DNA of 32,393 nucleotides from Pseudomonadota bacterium (GTDB taxonomy: Bacteria; Pseudomonadota; Gammaproteobacteria; Burkholderiales; Rhodocyclaceae), in assembly GCA_029780075.1 (NCBI GenBank), contig JAKOZI010000245.1, positions 1-32,393 of the forward strand, in the 5' to 3' direction. The notes under the pieces were generated by a model. That model did not search any database. It saw only the letters and a list, made by a program, of their open reading frames with translations, and had not been told where the DNA came from. Both the position numbers and the translations under genes were made by a program. Shown one piece after another: positions 8,996-19,100 of this stretch; positions within the stretch are counted from its first letter, which is position 1; each line of letters begins with the position of its first letter.

Positions 8996-9193
8996 ATGCC
9001 CAAGATGAAGACCAAGACGGGAGCGAAAAAACGCTTCAAGATCAGTCCCAGCGGCCGAATCAAACGCTCGCACGCGTACAAGCGGCACATTCTGACCAAG
9101 AAGGACACCAAGACCAAGCGCCAGTTGCGCGGCACGACCGAGGTGCACCACTCTGACAAGGCCATGGTTCGCGCCATGATGCCTTACGCTTAA
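8996..9193 (+). CDS. rpmI: 50S ribosomal protein L35
   Basis: 65 residues, highly basic, with the L35 beginning [15 protein letters not shown] and the internal [17 protein letters not shown]. It is a structural protein of the large subunit. It lies 11 bp before rplT with an AGGAG-type site for each gene, so the two are co-translated. Its expression, with that of rplT, is expected to respond to free L20 through the spacer upstream. Confidence 0.97.
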   Translation: MPKMKTKTGAKKRFKISPSGRIKRSHAYKRHILTKKDTKTKRQLRGTTEVHHSDKAMVRAMMPYA

Positions 9194-9204
9194 GGAGATC
9201 AACG

Positions 9205-9564
9205 ATGCCCCGAGTCAAACGTGGTGTAACGGCGCACGCGCGTCACAAGAAGATTCTCGCCCTGGCCAAGGGTTACCGTGGTCGCCGCAAGAACGTCTAT
9301 CGCGTCGCCAAGCAGGCGGTAATGAAGGCCGGACAGTACGCCTACCGCGACCGTCGTCAGCGCAAGCGTCAGTTCCGCAGCCTCTGGATCGCGCGCATCA
9401 ACGCCGCGGCCAGGGAAGTCGGCATGAAGTACAGCACTTTCATGAATGGCCTCAAGAAAGCGCAGATCGAAGTCGACCGCAAGGTGCTCGCCGATCTCGC
9501 TGTCTTCGACAAGCCGGCTTTTGCCGCTTTGGCCGTGCAGGCCAAGGCCCAACTCGCAGCCTAG
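9205..9564 (+). CDS. rplT: 50S ribosomal protein L20
   Basis: 119 residues, standard length. It begins [28 protein letters not shown], a basic extension that threads into 23S rRNA, followed by the globular half with [18 protein letters not shown]. It is essential early in 50S assembly and in enterobacteria represses the rpmI-rplT message. A ribosome site AAGGAG lies before the ATG. A strong hairpin with a T-run begins 17 bp after its stop. Confidence 0.97.
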   Translation: MPRVKRGVTAHARHKKILALAKGYRGRRKNVYRVAKQAVMKAGQYAYRDRRQRKRQFRSLWIARINAAAREVGMKYSTFMNGLKKAQIEVDRKVLADLAVFDKPAFAALAVQAKAQLAA

Positions 9565-9581
9565 GTCCGACGAGTCTCAAG

Positions 9582-10677
<1,096 letters not shown>

Positions 10678-10705
10678 CGGTGTTTCCTCCTGACATTGAG
10701 CGGCC

Positions 10706-13081
10706 ATGAAATTTTCTGAATCCTGGCTTCGCAGCTTCGTCGATCCGGCGTGCTCGGGGCATGCGTTCTCACACCTGTTGACCATGGCCGGCCTCGAAGT
10801 GGAAGCCGAAGAGACGGTCGCGCCGCACTTCGACCAGGTCGTCGTCGCGCAGGTGCTCAGCGTCGACAAGCATCCGGGTGCCGACCGCCTCAACGTCTGC
10901 CGCGTCGACGTCGGGTCGGGGGAACCGCTGCAGATCGTCTGTGGCGCGCCGAACGCCGCGGCCGGCATCAAGGTGCCATGCGCGCTGCCGGGCGCCGAAC
11001 TGCCCGGTGGTTTCCGGATCAAGGTGGCCAGGGTGCGCGGCGTCGAATCCTCGGGAATGCTTTGCTCGGCCAGGGAACTCGGGATTGCCGAGGACGCGTC
11101 CGGGCTGCTGCTGCTGGCCGCCGATGCGCCGGTGGGTGAAGACCTCCGGCGCCATCTCGATCTCGATGACCGCCTGCTGACGCTCAAGCTGACCCCCAAC
11201 CGGGCTGACTGCCTGTCGCTCGAAGGAGTGGCCCGCGAGGTCGCGGCGCTGACCGGCACCCCCGCCCGTTTTACCGAAGTCGCAGAGGTCGCGGTCACGC
11301 ACGCGGCCGCGCGCGCCGTCGTGCTCGACGCGCCCGCAGCCTGCCCACGGTACTGCGGTCGGGTCATCGTCGGCGTCGACGGCACCGCCGCCACGCCGGC
11401 GTGGATGCGGCGGCGCCTGGAGCGCAGCGGCGTGCGTCCGATCTCGGCGCTGGTCGACATCACCAACTACGTGATGCTCGAACTCGGACAGCCGCTGCAC
11501 GCTTTCGACAACAGCCGCCTGCAGGGCGCCATCCACGCCCGCATGGCGCAGGCCGGCGAGACGATCAGCCTGCTCAACGAGCAGACGCTGACCCTGCAGC
11601 CCGACATCCTGCTGATCAGCGATGCACAACGTCCGGTGGCGATGGCCGGGATCATGGGCGACGAAGCCAGCGGCATCACCCTGGCCACCACCGAGGTGTT
11701 CCTCGAAGCGGCCTTCTTCACGCCGGCGGCCATTGCCGGGCGTGCGCGGCGCTATGGCTTCGTCTCGGACGCTTCGCATCGTTTCGAACGCGGCGTCGAT
11801 TTCGCCGGCACGCGGCGAGCACTCGAGCGGGCCACACGGCTGGTGATCGATATCTGCGGCGGCCAGGCCGGGCCGGTCAGCGAGGCTTCGGCGAGCCTGC
11901 CGGCGCGGCTGCCGGTGCGCCTGCGCCCGGCGCGCGTCGCCAAGGTGCTCGGGCTACCGTTGTCCGCCGAGCGTATCGGCGAACTGTTCTCGCGCCTGGC
12001 CCTGCCGTTTACCCGCGAGGGCCAGGACTTCGTCGTCACGCCGCCGAGCTACCGCTTCGACATCGAGATCGAAGAAGACCTGATCGAGGAGATCGCTCGC
12101 CTGCACGGCTACGAGAACATACCCTCGGCAGCGCCGCAGGCGGTCCTGACGATGCTGCCGCAGACCGAGCAGACGCGGCCGCTGGCGCGCGTCCGGCAGA
12201 TCCTGGCCGACAGCGGCTACCAGGAAGTGGTCAACTTCGCCTTCGTCGAAGAAGCCTGGGAAATGGATTTTGCCGCCAACGAGCATTTGATCCGCCTGGC
12301 CAACCCGATTGCCAGCCACATGAGCGTCATGCGATCCTCGCTGATCGGCGGGTTGGTGGCCAACGTGGCGACCAACCTCAAGCGCAGGCAGAATCGCGTG
12401 CGTGTGTTCGAGACCGGGCGCTGCTTCTTCCGCGACCCGCAGGGCGGCCCGGTCACAGGTTTTCGCCAGCCGTGGAAACTCACGGCACTGGCTTACGGGA
12501 CGGCTTTGCCCGAACAGTGGGGCAGTGCCGCGCGCCAGGTCGACTTTTTCGACCTCAAGGGGGACCTCGAAACCCTGCTGGCCCCGCTCGTCGCCCGCTT
12601 CAAGAAAGCCGAGCACCCGGCCCTGCATCCGGGCCGCTGCGCGCGCGTTCTGGTGGCCGGCAAGGGCATCGGCTTCGTCGGCGAGCTGCATCCGCAGTGG
12701 CAGCAAAAATACGAGCTGCCGCTGCCCGCCGTGCTGTTCGAACTCGATCTCGAAGCGCTCACGACGGCCACGCTGCCGCACTACACCGAGGTTTCACGCC
12801 AGCCGATCGTCATACGCGACATGGCGGTTGTCGTCGATCAGACGCTTGAACTGCAGCAACTGATCGACGCCCTGAACGCCAACCGGCCAGCCATCGTGCG
12901 CGATGTTCGCCTGTTCGACGTCTATGCCGGGCGCGGCGTCGAGGCCGGCAAGAAAAGCCTTGCCTTCCGCATAGTGATGCAAGATACTCAAAAAACCTTG
13001 CTTGAAGTCGAGGTCGAAGCCGCCATGCAGCAAATGGTGGCTTATCTGGAAGACACATTCGCAGCTCAGCTTCGCGTCTGA
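10706..13081 (+). CDS. pheT: Phenylalanyl-tRNA synthetase beta subunit
   Basis: 791 residues, close to the 795 of E. coli. In order: the N-terminal segment MKFSESWLRSFVDP, an EMAP-like tRNA-binding domain (about 39-148, with KHPGADRLNVCRVD and QIVCGAPN), the B3/B4 editing domain (about 215-385, with PRYCGR and DITNYVMLELGQPLHAFD), B5 (about 400-475), the inactive synthetase-like core, and the C-terminal ferredoxin-fold anticodon-binding domain (about 695-790, beginning YTEVSRQPIVIRDMAVVVD). It edits mischarged Tyr-tRNA-Phe and binds the tRNA. ihfA starts 12 bp downstream. Confidence 0.97.
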   Translation: MKFSESWLRSFVDPACSGHAFSHLLTMAGLEVEAEETVAPHFDQVVVAQVLSVDKHPGADRLNVCRVDVGSGEPLQIVCGAPNAAAGIKVPCALPGAELPGGFRIKVARVRGVESSGMLCSARELGIAEDASGLLLLAADAPVGEDLRRHLDLDDRLLTLKLTPNRADCLSLEGVAREVAALTGTPARFTEVAEVAVTHAAARAVVLDAPAACPRYCGRVIVGVDGTAATPAWMRRRLERSGVRPISALVDITNYVMLELGQPLHAFDNSRLQGAIHARMAQAGETISLLNEQTLTLQPDILLISDAQRPVAMAGIMGDEASGITLATTEVFLEAAFFTPAAIAGRARRYGFVSDASHRFERGVDFAGTRRALERATRLVIDICGGQAGPVSEASASLPARLPVRLRPARVAKVLGLPLSAERIGELFSRLALPFTREGQDFVVTPPSYRFDIEIEEDLIEEIARLHGYENIPSAAPQAVLTMLPQTEQTRPLARVRQILADSGYQEVVNFAFVEEAWEMDFAANEHLIRLANPIASHMSVMRSSLIGGLVANVATNLKRRQNRVRVFETGRCFFRDPQGGPVTGFRQPWKLTALAYGTALPEQWGSAARQVDFFDLKGDLETLLAPLVARFKKAEHPALHPGRCARVLVAGKGIGFVGELHPQWQQKYELPLPAVLFELDLEALTTATLPHYTEVSRQPIVIRDMAVVVDQTLELQQLIDALNANRPAIVRDVRLFDVYAGRGVEAGKKSLAFRIVMQDTQKTLLEVEVEAAMQQMVAYLEDTFAAQLRV
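12960..12988 (+). promoter_or_regulatory. Possible ihfA promoter inside pheT
   Basis: TTGCCT (12960-12965) and GATACT (12983-12988) are separated by 17 bp, each matching the sigma-70 consensus at four of six positions, in a local AT-rich patch about 105 bp before ihfA. E. coli ihfA also has a promoter within pheT. Weak evidence on sequence alone. Confidence 0.33.
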
Positions 13082-13093
13082 GAAGGGGAAGAA

Positions 13094-13396
13094 ATGACGC
13101 TTACCAAAGCAGAACTCGCGGACTTGCTGTTCGAGAAGGTCGGCCTCAACAAGCGTGAGGCCAAGGACATGGTCGAGGCCTTTTTCGAAGAGATACGCAA
13201 TGCGCTGGAATGCGGCGACGGCGTAAAGCTCTCGGGGTTCGGCAATTTCCAGTTGCGCGACAAGCCGCAGCGGCCCGGCCGCAATCCGAAGACCGGCGAG
13301 GAAATCCCGATCTCCGCGCGACGGGTCGTCACTTTTCATGCCAGCCAGAAACTGAAGGCCGAGGTGGAGCACGCCTATGATGGAAGTCAGCCATAA
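13094..13396 (+). CDS. ihfA: Integration host factor subunit alpha
   Basis: 100 residues, standard size. It pairs with the beta subunit to bind and sharply bend DNA, with roles in recombination, replication and transcription. It begins [28 protein letters not shown]. The DNA-intercalating arm is clear at [28 protein letters not shown], with the wedge proline in the RNPKTG tip. GAAGGGGAAG precedes the ATG. Its last 20 bases overlap the next gene, so the MerR-like protein is probably translated from the same message. Confidence 0.97.
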   Translation: MTLTKAELADLLFEKVGLNKREAKDMVEAFFEEIRNALECGDGVKLSGFGNFQLRDKPQRPGRNPKTGEEIPISARRVVTFHASQKLKAEVEHAYDGSQP

Positions 13397-13754
13397 AGAA
13401 CCGGGCCAGGAGCCTTTGCCGGCCATCCCGGCGAAGCGCTACTTCACCATTGGCGAGGTCAGCGAGTTGTGCGGCGTCAAGCCGCACGTCCTGCGCTACT
13501 GGGAGCAGGAGTTCTCGCAACTCAGGCCGGTAAAGCGTCGTGGCAACCGCCGCTATTACCAGCACCACGAGGTCCTGCTGGTTCGCCGTATCCGCGAACT
13601 TCTCTACAGCCAGGGTTTTACCATCAGCGGCGCGCGCAACCGCCTGGACGATGCCGTGGAGCCTGCAGCCGACCCGGCGGCCCTGACTCCCGAGAGGCTG
13701 CGCGTCGAGCTATTGAGCATCGTCGAAATGCTGCGGTGTGAGCCCGAGCAGTGA
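13377..13754 (+). CDS. MerR-family transcriptional regulator
   Basis: 125 residues. A winged helix-turn-helix occupies about residues 22-90: [25 protein letters not shown], then the wing [26 protein letters not shown] and [11 protein letters not shown]. The C-terminal 35 residues contain no cysteine cluster typical of metal sensors; the single Cys near the end is isolated. A MerR-like gene directly after ihfA is a conserved arrangement in many beta- and gammaproteobacteria, and its target is not established to my knowledge. It starts inside ihfA (20-bp overlap); two adjacent ATG codons (13377 and 13380) could serve. The tRNA-Pro promoter lies just past its stop. Confidence 0.9.
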   Translation: MMEVSHKEPGQEPLPAIPAKRYFTIGEVSELCGVKPHVLRYWEQEFSQLRPVKRRGNRRYYQHHEVLLVRRIRELLYSQGFTISGARNRLDDAVEPAADPAALTPERLRVELLSIVEMLRCEPEQ

Positions 13755-13761
13755 TTTCAGG

Positions 13762-13767
13762 TATAAT
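13762..13767 (+). promoter_or_regulatory. -10 box of the tRNA-Pro promoter
   Basis: A perfect TATAAT eleven bases before the mature 5' end of tRNA-Pro, just downstream of the MerR-gene stop. The corresponding -35 region (near 13739-13744, TGAGCC) is weak and lies inside the end of the MerR gene. The G-rich start of the tRNA may act as a discriminator under stringent control. Confidence 0.6.
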
Positions 13768-13778
13768 TGAGCGGTTGT

Positions 13779-13855
13779 CGGGGCGTGGCGCAGCCTGGTA
13801 GCGCACTTGCATGGGGTGCAAGGGGTCGCGAGTTCGAATCCCGCCGCCCCGACCA
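13779..13855 (+). tRNA. tRNA-Pro (anticodon GGG)
   Basis: 77 bases including an encoded CCA. The acceptor arms CGGGGCG (13779-13785) and CGCCCCG (13845-13851) pair perfectly. The anticodon stem CTTGC/GCAAG holds the seven-base loop ATGGGGT with anticodon GGG, reading CCC and CCU. The T-loop GTTCGAATC is canonical. It has its own promoter and terminator. It marks the boundary between the core gene block and accessory genes, and tRNA 3' ends are common target sites for integrases. Confidence 0.96.
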
Positions 13856-13871
13856 AGAGAATCAAGCACTT

Positions 13872-13897
13872 AACCCAGTCTTCGGACTGGGTTTTTT
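13872..13897 (+). terminator. Intrinsic terminator of tRNA-Pro
   Basis: AACCCAGTC (13872-13880), tetraloop TTCG, and GACTGGGTT (13885-13893) form a perfect 9-bp stem followed by TTTT and further T-rich sequence. It begins 16 bp after the CCA. It ends the tRNA transcript and probably readthrough from ihfA. Confidence 0.93.
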
Positions 13898-14188
13898 GCT
13901 TTTTAGAGTCCAGGGGAACGATTGGGGGAACACTTGGCAGGTGCTACCCGCGTAGAGGCGAGGGCGTGCAGTCGTCGTTGCTTGCTCGCCAACATGGGAA
14001 CGAGACCAGCGGCTTCGTCCGGGGCGAGGGGCGTGGCCCCCGGTGCAGGTGAACTCCATCACCATAATTCCCGCAGTGATTCGTCGAGCAAGGCCTGGGC
14101 TGACATGGTGGATGCGTGGATAAAAATAGCGCCACCGCGGTACCCGTTCGACGCGGTGCTGGCGTTGCTTGAGGTATGGATACGCTCC
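13898..14188. other. Gene-poor stretch between tRNA-Pro terminator and abiE operators
   Basis: I see no convincing gene here; short open frames on both strands have no ribosome site or recognisable protein. A GGGGAAC heptamer occurs twice, at 13913-13919 and 13925-13931, exactly 12 bp apart, directly after the tRNA terminator. Such short direct repeats next to an attachment site can be integrase arm sites, but that is inference. The rest shows no repeats or stems that I can support. Confidence 0.5.
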
Positions 14189-14262
14189 GTCCGAAATAGA
14201 TCTACAATTTTCGGACATTGCTTCTTGCAGATTGTCCGAAAAAGTTATACAAATATCGGACA
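14189..14262 (+). promoter_or_regulatory. Four alternating half-sites upstream of the AbiE pair (operator array)
   Basis: The hexamer GTCCGA/TCGGAC occurs four times with alternating orientation: GTCCGAAA at 14189-14196, TTTTCGGACA at 14208-14217, TGTCCGAAAA at 14233-14242 and TCGGACA at 14256-14262. The second and third form a perfect 10-bp inverted repeat. Core centres are 22, 23 and 22 bp apart, so all four lie on about the same face of the helix. The last copy runs into the ATG of the antitoxin gene. AbiEi antitoxins are known to repress their own promoters by binding inverted repeats cooperatively, so this is most likely the autoregulatory operator. A TTATAC at 14245-14250 may be the -10 box. 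Confidence 0.75.
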
Positions 14263-14991
14263 ATGAGCCCTGTGTCCGATCTCAAATCCGCCATCTCGTC
14301 GCAAATCAACGCCGCCGGTCCCGGCCATGTCTGGGTGCCGACCGACTTCGCACATCTCGGCAACCGTAATGCGATCGACAAGGCGCTCCAGCGCATGGTG
14401 CTGGCGGGTGACCTGCGGCGTATTGATCGAGGTTTATACGACAAGCCCAGTATCAACCGTCTGACCCAGCGCCCCAGCACTCCCGATTATCGCGCGATTG
14501 TCGATGCCATCGCGCGGCGCGACCAACTGCGTCTGCTGGTGGATGGGATGACCGCAGCCAATGATCTTGGCCTGACGGATGCCGTCCCGGCTCGTGTCAC
14601 CATTCATACCGACGCACGTCGCCGGGCGATCATGCTCGACAAACTCGTCATCGACTTCAAGCAAACCGCCCCCAGTCGCCTTTATTGGGCTGATCGTCCC
14701 GCCATGCGAGTTGTGCAGGCATTACATTGGCTGAAAGACACGCTAATCTCCGACCATGACCGTATCGTGAACCGACTAAGCCAACTACTCGTCGATTCCG
14801 CCCAGGGGCCTGCGATCTGCCAGGACCTGCGCGATGGCTTCAACGTGCTGCCGGCGTGGATGCAAAGTCTGGTCCGTGATCTACCCGGTTGTGATCCACT
14901 GGGGGCCATACCCATGACCTTGCAGGCGCCTGACGGCGTGAAGGCCACGGCAGATTCATCTTGGGCCAAGGGCATAAGGAGGGGCCGTTGA
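14263..14991 (+). CDS. AbiEi/DUF6088-type antitoxin and autorepressor
   Basis: 242 residues. A winged helix-turn-helix is seen at about residues 5-62 (VWVPTDFAHLGNRNAIDKALQRMVLAGDLRRIDRGLYDKP), followed by the AbiEi-like C-terminal region with the GMTAANDLGLTDAVPARVTIHTDARRRAI stretch. In type IV AbiE systems the antitoxin blocks toxin action without a stable complex and represses its own promoter. ATG 14263 is chosen because the last of four regular operator half-sites abuts it; an in-frame TTG at 14218 would put coding sequence inside the array. Its TGA overlaps the TTG start of the toxin gene, so the pair is translationally coupled. The family name (DUF6088) is from recall of the sequence pattern. 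Confidence 0.85.
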   Translation: MSPVSDLKSAISSQINAAGPGHVWVPTDFAHLGNRNAIDKALQRMVLAGDLRRIDRGLYDKPSINRLTQRPSTPDYRAIVDAIARRDQLRLLVDGMTAANDLGLTDAVPARVTIHTDARRRAIMLDKLVIDFKQTAPSRLYWADRPAMRVVQALHWLKDTLISDHDRIVNRLSQLLVDSAQGPAICQDLRDGFNVLPAWMQSLVRDLPGCDPLGAIPMTLQAPDGVKATADSSWAKGIRRGR

Positions 14992-16061
14992 ATCCTTCCT
15001 TTCAAGATGTCATCACCGCCGCCGATGCTGAACGACTCGATTTGTTTCTCGGCACAGCCACCCGCTTGGGTACGGCGGTTCAGAACGTCGAGAAGGACTT
15101 CTGGGTCTGCTGGACCCTGGATGCTTTGTTCAACGGATTGGCTACTGGCGGACCTCGGCTCTTGTTCAAGGGGGGTACGTCTCTCTCCAAGGCCTTCGGC
15201 CTGATCTCCCGCTTCTCCGAGGACATCGACATCACGGTTTTCCGTGGCGATCTGGGACAGGCAGCTGAGGTGGCGGAACTGGACGCCTTGAGCGGCAAGA
15301 AGCGTCGGGCTCGCCTTGAAGCCATCCGGCGGGCTTGTCAAGCCTACATCGCCGGCCCACTGGCGGATGAATTCACTCAGGTCGCCGCTGCCATCATTCC
15401 CGATGGCCGCTTCCGCCTGGAACTCGATCCAGATGACAAAGACGGCCAGACCCTGCTGTTTTGGTATCCCGCCGTCACGCCCACGACCAACGACTACATC
15501 CGCTCCGCCGTGAAAATCGAGTCCGGTGCGAAGTCGGCACTTGACCCCCACATAGCGGCAACGGTCACGCCATACGTTGCGCAGGATTTGCCTGCGCTGG
15601 ATCTCACCATAAGCAACGTGACCACCGTAAAGCCGGAGCGCACCTTCTGGGACAAGGTCATCATCCTGCATGGCTTGCGGCAGTGGTACGACCGTCGCGG
15701 AGAACTGCGGCACGGCGGGCAGCGCGTTTCGCGCCACTATTACGACGTGCACCAACTGATGCAGGCAAGCGCATCGCCCGAGTGGCAGGCCGATCAGACA
15801 CTCGCCATCGATTGCGCTCACCACGCCAGGCTTTTCTTTGGCAGCGCCGACCTGGGGCTGGATGCCGCCCAACCCGGTACATTTACGCTCATGCCCAGTC
15901 CGGCGATGTGTGACGCGCTCGCCAAGGACTACGCAGCGATGGCCGGCATGGTCTTCGGAGAAGTTCCACAACTTGATGCGGTACTTGCCAACGTCGAGCG
16001 ATTCGAACAGATCGTCAACGGGACAACAGCGAAGGCCGTACCGCTCGTGCGAGAGGGGTAA
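14988..16061 (+). CDS. AbiEii/AbiGii-family nucleotidyltransferase toxin
   Basis: 357 residues. The nucleotidyltransferase signature is complete: KGGTSLSKAFGLI (61-73), followed by the metal-binding SEDIDITV with D79 and D81. Then comes KPERTFWDKVIILH (215-228), the second conserved block of AbiEii toxins, and HYYDVHQL near 250. Related toxins (MenT/TglT) inactivate tRNA by adding nucleotides to its 3' end; AbiE pairs abort phage infection. The start is TTG at 14988: AAGGAGG (14976-14982) lies five bases before it, and the TTG overlaps the antitoxin's TGA. A TTG at 14961 is also in frame but has no ribosome site. All key residues are present, so the toxin is probably active. Confidence 0.9.
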   Translation: MNPSFQDVITAADAERLDLFLGTATRLGTAVQNVEKDFWVCWTLDALFNGLATGGPRLLFKGGTSLSKAFGLISRFSEDIDITVFRGDLGQAAEVAELDALSGKKRRARLEAIRRACQAYIAGPLADEFTQVAAAIIPDGRFRLELDPDDKDGQTLLFWYPAVTPTTNDYIRSAVKIESGAKSALDPHIAATVTPYVAQDLPALDLTISNVTTVKPERTFWDKVIILHGLRQWYDRRGELRHGGQRVSRHYYDVHQLMQASASPEWQADQTLAIDCAHHARLFFGSADLGLDAAQPGTFTLMPSPAMCDALAKDYAAMAGMVFGEVPQLDAVLANVERFEQIVNGTTAKAVPLVREG

Positions 16062-16105
16062 GCGTTGGACAAATGCTGACCCTCGGGATCAGTGTGGCAG
16101 ACGTC

Positions 16106-16142
16106 GGCTCTGCGGCAGCAGAACAGACATTCGCGCAGAGCC
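16106..16142. repeat. 9-bp inverted repeat between convergent abiE and STAND genes
   Basis: GGCTCTGCG (16106-16114) and CGCAGAGCC (16134-16142) are exact reverse complements with 19 bases between them. They lie in the 108-bp gap where the toxin gene (+) and the STAND gene (-) converge. No T-run follows on either side. It may serve as a bidirectional RNA end signal, or be a leftover of a small mobile sequence. Confidence 0.6.
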
Positions 16143-16169
16143 ATCGGAGGGTGTCCGGAACAAAGTGAT

Positions 16170-19100
16170 TCAAGGACACCGACCGTTGAGCAGTTCCTCC
16201 AGTCGGCTTGCTTCGGAAACGCCAAGCCCAACTAGCTCTGCCACGATACTGTCTAGGTCTACGCGGATTGTCGCGTCGGTGTCGATGGCCACGGAATCAA
16301 TAGCATGAAACCTTTCGACGATCCCGCACCACCGCTTACCGAATCCATGATCAATCCAGAACAACCGAAAGTCCGGATACGTTGTAAGCCAAGTCTTGCC
16401 GGCTTGAACGAGCAGACCGAGATGCTCAGCGCGCGGCGCAACTTCTAGAAGGTTCAGCAGCACGAGGGCAACAAATGGCGACGGACCGGAATGAACGAGT
16501 CGAGCCAGTACTGGCAAGAACGGTCCAATCTGCTCAACGCCTATCTCGAACAGATAGCTCTTTGTGCTGGAGGCGAAGTTGTAATCGTTGAAGAACAGTG
16601 TGGCGATTGCAGGGGCGATATGCCTCTCAATAGAGGTTTCCTTGGTGCCGTTCAGGCGCTCCCATCCCCAGCTTTCTATCATGCGGTCAGCAAGTGCCGA
16701 TCGAACAGCGATAGCCACCGATGCGTCAACATTGCCGCTCTCGAAATAGACTCCGTCAAAGCTACGCAAGAAATTGGCGAGAACGTCGAAGAAATTCTGA
16801 TCTGGTAATGCAGCAATCGGTGCCGTAACAAACTCCGCAACCTGAGGCGAGGTCAGACCGACAGTACAGCGAGCCGTCAGCGCAAAAAACACGCCGTTCC
16901 ATTCTGATGGTGTGTCGGCAGCTTCCTCCTTGTCGCCAAAGTCACCGCCGTTAGCTTCAATCGTCCACGACATATAGGCACTAGCAACATTGCGCAGCCA
17001 CGGGCACTTGTCCGCGTTGCCAAGTCCTTGCACTTGGCGAAGCCACAGCGCCGCCGTTTGGTGGTAGACCTCCTCTTCTGGGAGGGGCTCTTCAGCTTCA
17101 ATCCGCATGGGCGTTACGGACAGCCGAAGGCGTCGCCGAGGACGGGCGTGCTTTTTAGGGAAGACGGGCCATGCCGGCTCGGGCCCAGGCCCTTCCAGCC
17201 AAGATATTTCCGCATCAATGGCGGCGACTGCAGCCGCTTTCCGCCGTTCTGCACGGGCTGCCTTCTCCTCGTCAGAAATGTCCCACTTGCGGACAGGAAC
17301 AATGCATGCGCGCAGTGCGCAGCGCAGAAGTGCACGGGGCAACCGCTCATCGACAGTGTTGAGGGCTGCAACTGCTGCACCGAAGCCGTGAGCAGCTGCA
17401 TGACGGTCCTCCGCCGCGATCTCTAGCAAGGCTCGCACGTCCTCCAGAGTATTGTGGTGGATGAGAGCGTGAATCAAGCCGGTATAGGCTATCGCGATCG
17501 GATTGAACCGAAGACCGGCCCGCACCTGGAGCACGGGATCATCATCACTAGTCTGCAACGTACCCTCCAACTGCTTCCGCGCCCAGTGCCCGTGTTCAGC
17601 CCGCAAGCGGGCGTCTCCGTCCCGCATGGTCATCATTGCAGCGGCAAGTACCGCCTCTCGCTGCATGCGCGGCGATACATCATCACTATCATCACCCCTC
17701 GGCGCCGTAGGTTCAGGTGAAGGACGGCTCGCCCAAGCTACGGCGGCTTGAAGTTGATCAGGCGACAAGCAAGAAGGATTGTCGATCGCAAGGGTGATCG
17801 CGCTTTGCATTGCGAAATCCGAGGACTTGTCTGCCGCCGCGTCTCTTAGTGCCTGGAGATGTGCTTCTTCGGCAGCCGGTGAAATGTAGCGACGAGCCCG
17901 TACTGTCGATCCATCTTTACGCTCCGTGTCGAATTCTTGCCAGTTGGCTGGATCGGCGAGGTTCTGCGCATGCAGGACCATGAACTCGGGATTGCCGAGG
18001 TTGGCTTGCGCGTCGGCCGGTCCGAGGCGATCAGCCGCATCACGTAGTAGTGACGTTAGCTTTCTCATTTGCTCCGGCTCGGCTAACAAGGTGTAATTGC
18101 CGATCAGACCATCGAGCGTCATACGCCTCGACACGCGCCTCTTGAGCTCGGCAGCACTGACCACGCCACGTGGTTCGGTCTGCAGCTCCTTCAGCCCGAA
18201 GAGGTCTGGATATTCCAACTGATCGTGGACCTGCCGCGTATGGTCCAGGCATAGGAGCTCGGGGCACCCAAGAAATTCCGCGGCAGACGTGGCCGATTTT
18301 GGCCAATGCGAGATGATCAGGTCTACCGCAACAAGCAGATAGGCCGCGCATGATCCTGGTGGCCCGAGTACATCTTTCAGGACGATTTCGAAGGGTTCGC
18401 CGGCTTCGATACGTCGATGAGCCCAAGCTTCCAGGGCCATCAGTGCCGACGTTATGGCGTAATAATTGCTGTTCCTAGACCAGAAATAGGTGCCCGTCCA
18501 AGGAAAGAAACGTGCGCCATCCGCGTACGCCAAGCTGATCGCATTGTCGCCGGCTTCACGGGCACGGGTGCCGTGGGCGATGGCATGATCCACTAAGCGG
18601 TGGATCAGCGCGAGTCCGTCTGGCGGCGAGTTCAGCAGCAGTTCGAAGAACGGGCCTTGCGCCGGCGAGGATGGAAGAAATTCATGGTCGATGAACGTGA
18701 ACGCTTCGCGACGTTCGCGATCAAACCCGCGATCTCGTGGCCGAGGTTTTTCAATCAATGAATCCTCGGTCAATCGCGCGAGCTCAGCGGGCGCCGCTTG
18801 TGCCAATGTTCCGCGCATCTTCAGGATGCTTCGGACCAGATCGTCGTTGTGCTGGCTCTGCGCCAAAGCCCGAAGATACTCGGCGGCCAGATCGGGCGTG
18901 GTGCGCGCGAACATGATGAATCCGTTGCGCAGGTCACGCCGTACAGACTGCACCTGATCGCGCTCAAGGTTCTCCCAGAACTTGGGCCCCTCATTCGGGT
19001 CGGGCGGGGTACTCCTCGGTTCCATCAATCTCAGCCATCGGTACAGCTGTCGCGTTGTGAGCGGCGTTACGGCTGTGAGGCCGAGCGTCCCTACCGAGAA

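Noticed and set aside
13922-14266. A 114-codon + strand frame between tRNA-Pro and the AbiE pair
   Set aside because: No ribosome site, no known protein pattern, and it runs through the operator array; overlapping frames of equal length exist on the other strand.
16062-16105. A GTTGGAC sequence after the toxin gene resembling the GTTRRRY end of an integron attC site
   Set aside because: No partner RYYYAAC at the right distance, no paired inner boxes and no integron integrase.
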